Shown: piece after piece, positions 60,076 through 64,000 of the stretch
Position numbering within the stretch: position 1 is the stretch's first letter
Layout of the letters: the number at the start of each line of letters is the position of its first letter
DNA from: Brienomyrus brachyistius
Lineage: Eukaryota > Chordata > Actinopteri > Osteoglossiformes > Mormyridae
Length of the DNA stretch: 64,000 bases
Assembly (NCBI RefSeq): GCF_023856365.1
Contig: NW_026042817.1
Location: 29,532-93,531 of the forward strand
Reading direction: 5' to 3'
The notes under the pieces: generated by a model
The model's database searches: none
Told to the model about the DNA's origin: nothing
What the model saw: only the letters and a program-made list of their open reading frames with translations
Program-made: the position numbers and the translations under genes

Positions 60076-63000
60076 ATGCTAATATGTTAATATGCTAATA
60101 TGCTAATATGCTAATATGCTAATATGCTAATATGCTAATATGCTAATATGCTATGCTAATATGCTAATATGCTAATATGCTAATATGCTAATATGCTATG
60201 CTAATATGCTAATATGCTAATATGCTAATATGCTATGCTAATATGCTAATATGCTAATATGCTAATATGCTAATATGCTATGCTAATATGCTAATATGCT
60301 AATATGCTAATATGCTATGTTAATATGCTAATATGCTAATATGCTAATATGCTAATACACTAACACGCTATGCTAATAGCTAATATGCTAATATGTTAAT
60401 ATGCTAATATGCTATGTAATATGCTAATATGCTAATATGCTAATATGCTAATACACTAACACGCTATGCTAATATGCTAATATGCTAATATGCTAATATG
60501 CTAATATGCTATGCTAATATGCTAATATGCTAATATGCTAATATGCTATGCTATGTTAATATGCTAATATGCTAATATGCTAATATGCTAATATGCTAAT
60601 ACGCTAATATGCTAATAAGCTATGCTAATATGCTAATATGCTAATATGCTAATATGCTATATGCTATGCTAATATGCTAATAATGCTAATATGCTAATAT
60701 GCTATGCTAATAGCTAATATGCTAATATGCTAATATGCTAATATGCTATGCTAATATGCTAATATGTTAATATGCTAATATGCTAATATGCTAATAGCTA
60801 ATATGCTATGCTAATATGCTAATATGCTAATATGCTAATATGCTAATATGCTATGTTAATATGCTAATATGCTAATATGCTAATATGCTAATATGCTATA
60901 TACTAATATGCCATGCTAATATGCTAATATGCTAATATGCTATTATGCTATGCTAATATGCTAATATGCTAATATGCTAATATGCTAATATATGCTAATA
61001 TGCTATGCTAATATGCTAATATGCTATGCTAATATGCTATGCTAATATGCTAATATGCTAATATGCTAATATGCTAATATGCTATGCTAATATGCTAATA
61101 TGCTGATATGCTAATATGCTATGCTATGCTAATATGCTAATATGCTAATATGCTATGCTAATATGCTAATATGCTAATATGTTAATATGCTAATATGCTA
61201 TGCTAATATGCTAATATGCTAATATGCTAATATGCTAATATGCTATGTTAATATGCTAATATGCTAATATGCTAATATGCTAATACGCTAATATGCTAAC
61301 AAGCTATGCTAATATGCTAATATGCTAATATGCTAATATGCTATGCTAATATGCTAATATGCTAATATGCTAATATGCTAATATGCTAATATGCTATGCT
61401 AATATGTTTAATATGCTAATATGCTAATATGCTAATATGCTAATATACTAATATGCTATGTTAATATACTAATATGCTAATATGCTAATATGCTATGCTA
61501 ATATGCTAATATGCTAATATGCTAATATGCTATGCTAATATGCTAATATGCTAATATGCTAATATACTAATATATGCTAATATGCTAATATGCTAATATG
61601 CTATGCTAATATACTATGCTAATATGCTAATATGCTAATATGCTAACATGCTATGCTAATATGCTAATATGCTAATATGCTAATATGCTAATATGCTATG
61701 CTAATATGCTATGCTAATATGCTAATATGCTAATATGCTAATATGCCTATGCTAATATGCTAATATGCTAATATGCTAATATGTTAATATGCTAATATGC
61801 TATGCTAATATGCTAATATGCTAATATGCTAATATGCTAATATGCTAATGTGCTAATATGCTAATATGCTATGCTAATATGCTAATATGCTAATATGCTA
61901 ATATGCTATGCTAATATGCTAATATGCTATATGCTAATATGCTAATATGCTAATATGCTATGCTAATATGCTAATATGCTAATATGCTAATATGCTAATA
62001 TGCTAATATGCTATGCTAATATGCTAATATGCTAATATGCTAATATGCTAATATGCTATGCTAATATACTAATATGCTAATATGCTAATATGCTAATATG
62101 CTAATGTGCTAATATGCTAATATGCTATGCTAATATGCTATGCTAATATGCTAATATGCTAATATGCTAATATGCTAATATGCTAATATGCTATGTTAAG
62201 TATGCTATGCTAATATGCTAATATGCTAATATGCTATGCTAATATGGTAATATGTTAATATGTTAATATGCTAATATGCTATGCTAATATGTTAATATGC
62301 TAATATGCTAATATGCTAATATACTAATATGCTATGCTAATATGCTAATATGCTAATATGTTAATATGCTATTATGCTATGCTAATATGCTAATATGCTA
62401 ATATGCTAATATGCTAATATGCTATGCTAATATGCTAATATGCTAATATGCTAATATATGCTAATATACTAATATGCTAATATGCTAATAGCTATGCTAA
62501 TATGCTATGCTAATATGCTAATATGCTAATATGCTAATATGATATGCTAATATGCTAATATGCTAATATGCTAATATGCTATGCTAATATGCTAATATGC
62601 TAATATGCTAATATGCTATGCTAATATGCTAATATGCTAATATGCTAATAGGCTATGCTAATATGCTAATATGCTAATATGCTAATATGCTAATATGCTA
62701 ATATACTATGCTAATATGCTAATATGCTAATATGCTAATATGCTATGCTAATATGCTAATATGCTATACTAATATGCTAATATGCTAATATGCTAATATG
62801 CTAATATGCTAATATACTAAGCTAATATGCTAATATGCTAATATGCTAATATGCTATGCTAATACGCTAATATGCTATACTAATATGCTAATATGCGAAT
62901 ACGCTAACACGCTTATGCTAATATGCTAATATGCTAATATGCTAATACGCTAATATGCTATGCTAATATGCTAATATGCTAATACGCTAACACGCTATGC

Positions 63001-64000
63001 TAATATGCTAATATGCTAATATGCTAATATGCTAATATGCTAATATGCTATGCTAATATGGCTATGCTAATATGCTAATATGCTAATATGCTAATATGCT
63101 ATGCTAATATGCTACTATACTAATATGCTAATATCTAATATGTTATGCTAATATACTAATATGCTAATATGTTAATATGCTAATATGCTATGCTAATATG
63201 CTAATATGCTAATATGCTAATATGCTATGCTAATATGCTAATATGCTAATACGCTAACACGCTATGCTAATATACTAATACGCTAATACGCTAACACGCT
63301 ATGCTAATATGCTAATATGCTAATATGCTAATATGCTAATATGCTATGCTAATGCTAATATGTTATGCTAATATGCTAATATGCTAATATGCTAATATGC
63401 TAATATGCTAATATGCTAATATGCTAATATGCTATGCTAATATGCTATGCTAATATGCTAATATGTTAATATGCTAATATGCTAATATGCTAATTGCTAA
63501 TATGCTAATACCCTAACACGCTATGCTAATATGCTAATATGCTAATATGCTAATATGCTATGCTAATATGCCTAATATGCTAATATGCTAATATGCTATG
63601 CTAATATGCTAATATGCTAATACGCTAACACGCTATGCTAATATGCTAATACGCTAACACGCTATGCTAATATTCTAATATGCTAATATGCTAATATGCT
63701 AATATGCTAATATGCTAATATTGCTAATATGCTATGCTAATATGCTAATATGCTAATATGCTAATATGCTAATATGCTAATATGCTATGTTAATATGCTA
63801 ATATGCTAATATGCTAATATGCTATGCTAATATGCTAATATTGCTAATATGCTAATATGCTAATATGCTAATATGCTATGCTAATATGCTAATATGCTAA
63901 TATGCTATGCTAATATGCTAATATGCTAATATGCTAATACGCTAATATGCTAACAAGCTATGCTAATATGCTAATATGCTAATATGCTAATATGCTATGC
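60076..64000. repeat. 8-bp satellite (GCTAATAT)n, block 6, continues past the window
   Basis: At least 3.9 kb of the octamer, in the order of blocks 4 and 5 at its start, with scattered indels like block 5. It runs off the right edge, so the full array is longer than can be measured here. Confidence 0.95.

Overview
The window is repeat-dense eukaryotic DNA, most probably from a teleost fish. The evidence is a nested RTE-clade LINE of the fish Rex3 type with a (GATG)n-like tail, a decayed fish-type L1, piggyBac remnants, long degenerate TTAGGG arrays, and spliced genes with GT-AG introns. I see no single-copy host gene. Everything coding belongs, or probably belongs, to mobile elements. The degenerate telomere-type arrays suggest a subtelomeric or former subtelomeric location (inference).

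Layout. Positions 1-1005 hold the 5' part of a retroelement ORF on the minus strand, running off the left edge and starting beside telomere-like repeats. Positions 1090-5520 are minisatellites and degenerate telomeric repeats, in opposite orientations on the two sides of a palindromic, broken piggyBac pair. Positions 5521-9800 are a 160-185 bp repeat split by an L1-like LINE (14-bp target duplication), itself split by a 5'-truncated Rex3-like LINE (11-bp target duplication). From 9707 a unit of about 9.9 kb is present three times in tandem (9707-19675, 19676-29532, from 29533). Each copy carries a 120-bp tandem repeat, a complete 6.55-6.68 kb DNA transposon, a flank with fish-type interspersed repeats and an 8-bp satellite (GCTAATAT)n. 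From about 38.7 kb to the end the window is almost pure 8-bp satellite, interrupted by three near-identical 1.85-1.87 kb solo-LTR-like sequences that were amplified together with the satellite.

The transposon is the most interesting object. It has perfect 71-bp terminal inverted repeats starting TATGGAAGCCCG, a 6-bp target duplication GCATGG, and subterminal arrays of a 42-bp palindromic word. It carries two convergent, spliced genes. The plus-strand gene is a DDE integrase/transposase (predicted 383 aa, two exons) with IS3-like helix-turn-helix and catalytic regions, fitting the eukaryotic IS3EU group. The minus-strand gene (four predicted coding segments) joins a SAM-like domain, a GGGTRK-containing linker domain and a C-terminal HECT-type E3 ubiquitin ligase domain with its catalytic-type cysteine. 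Thus a transposase and a ubiquitin ligase travel in one unit. How they cooperate is unknown; modification of host defence factors or of the transposase is only a hypothesis. The three copies share identical flanks, so they arose by duplication and not by three insertions. Copy 2 has an extra base that breaks its HECT reading frame, and all three share a frame break between the linker and the HECT domain.
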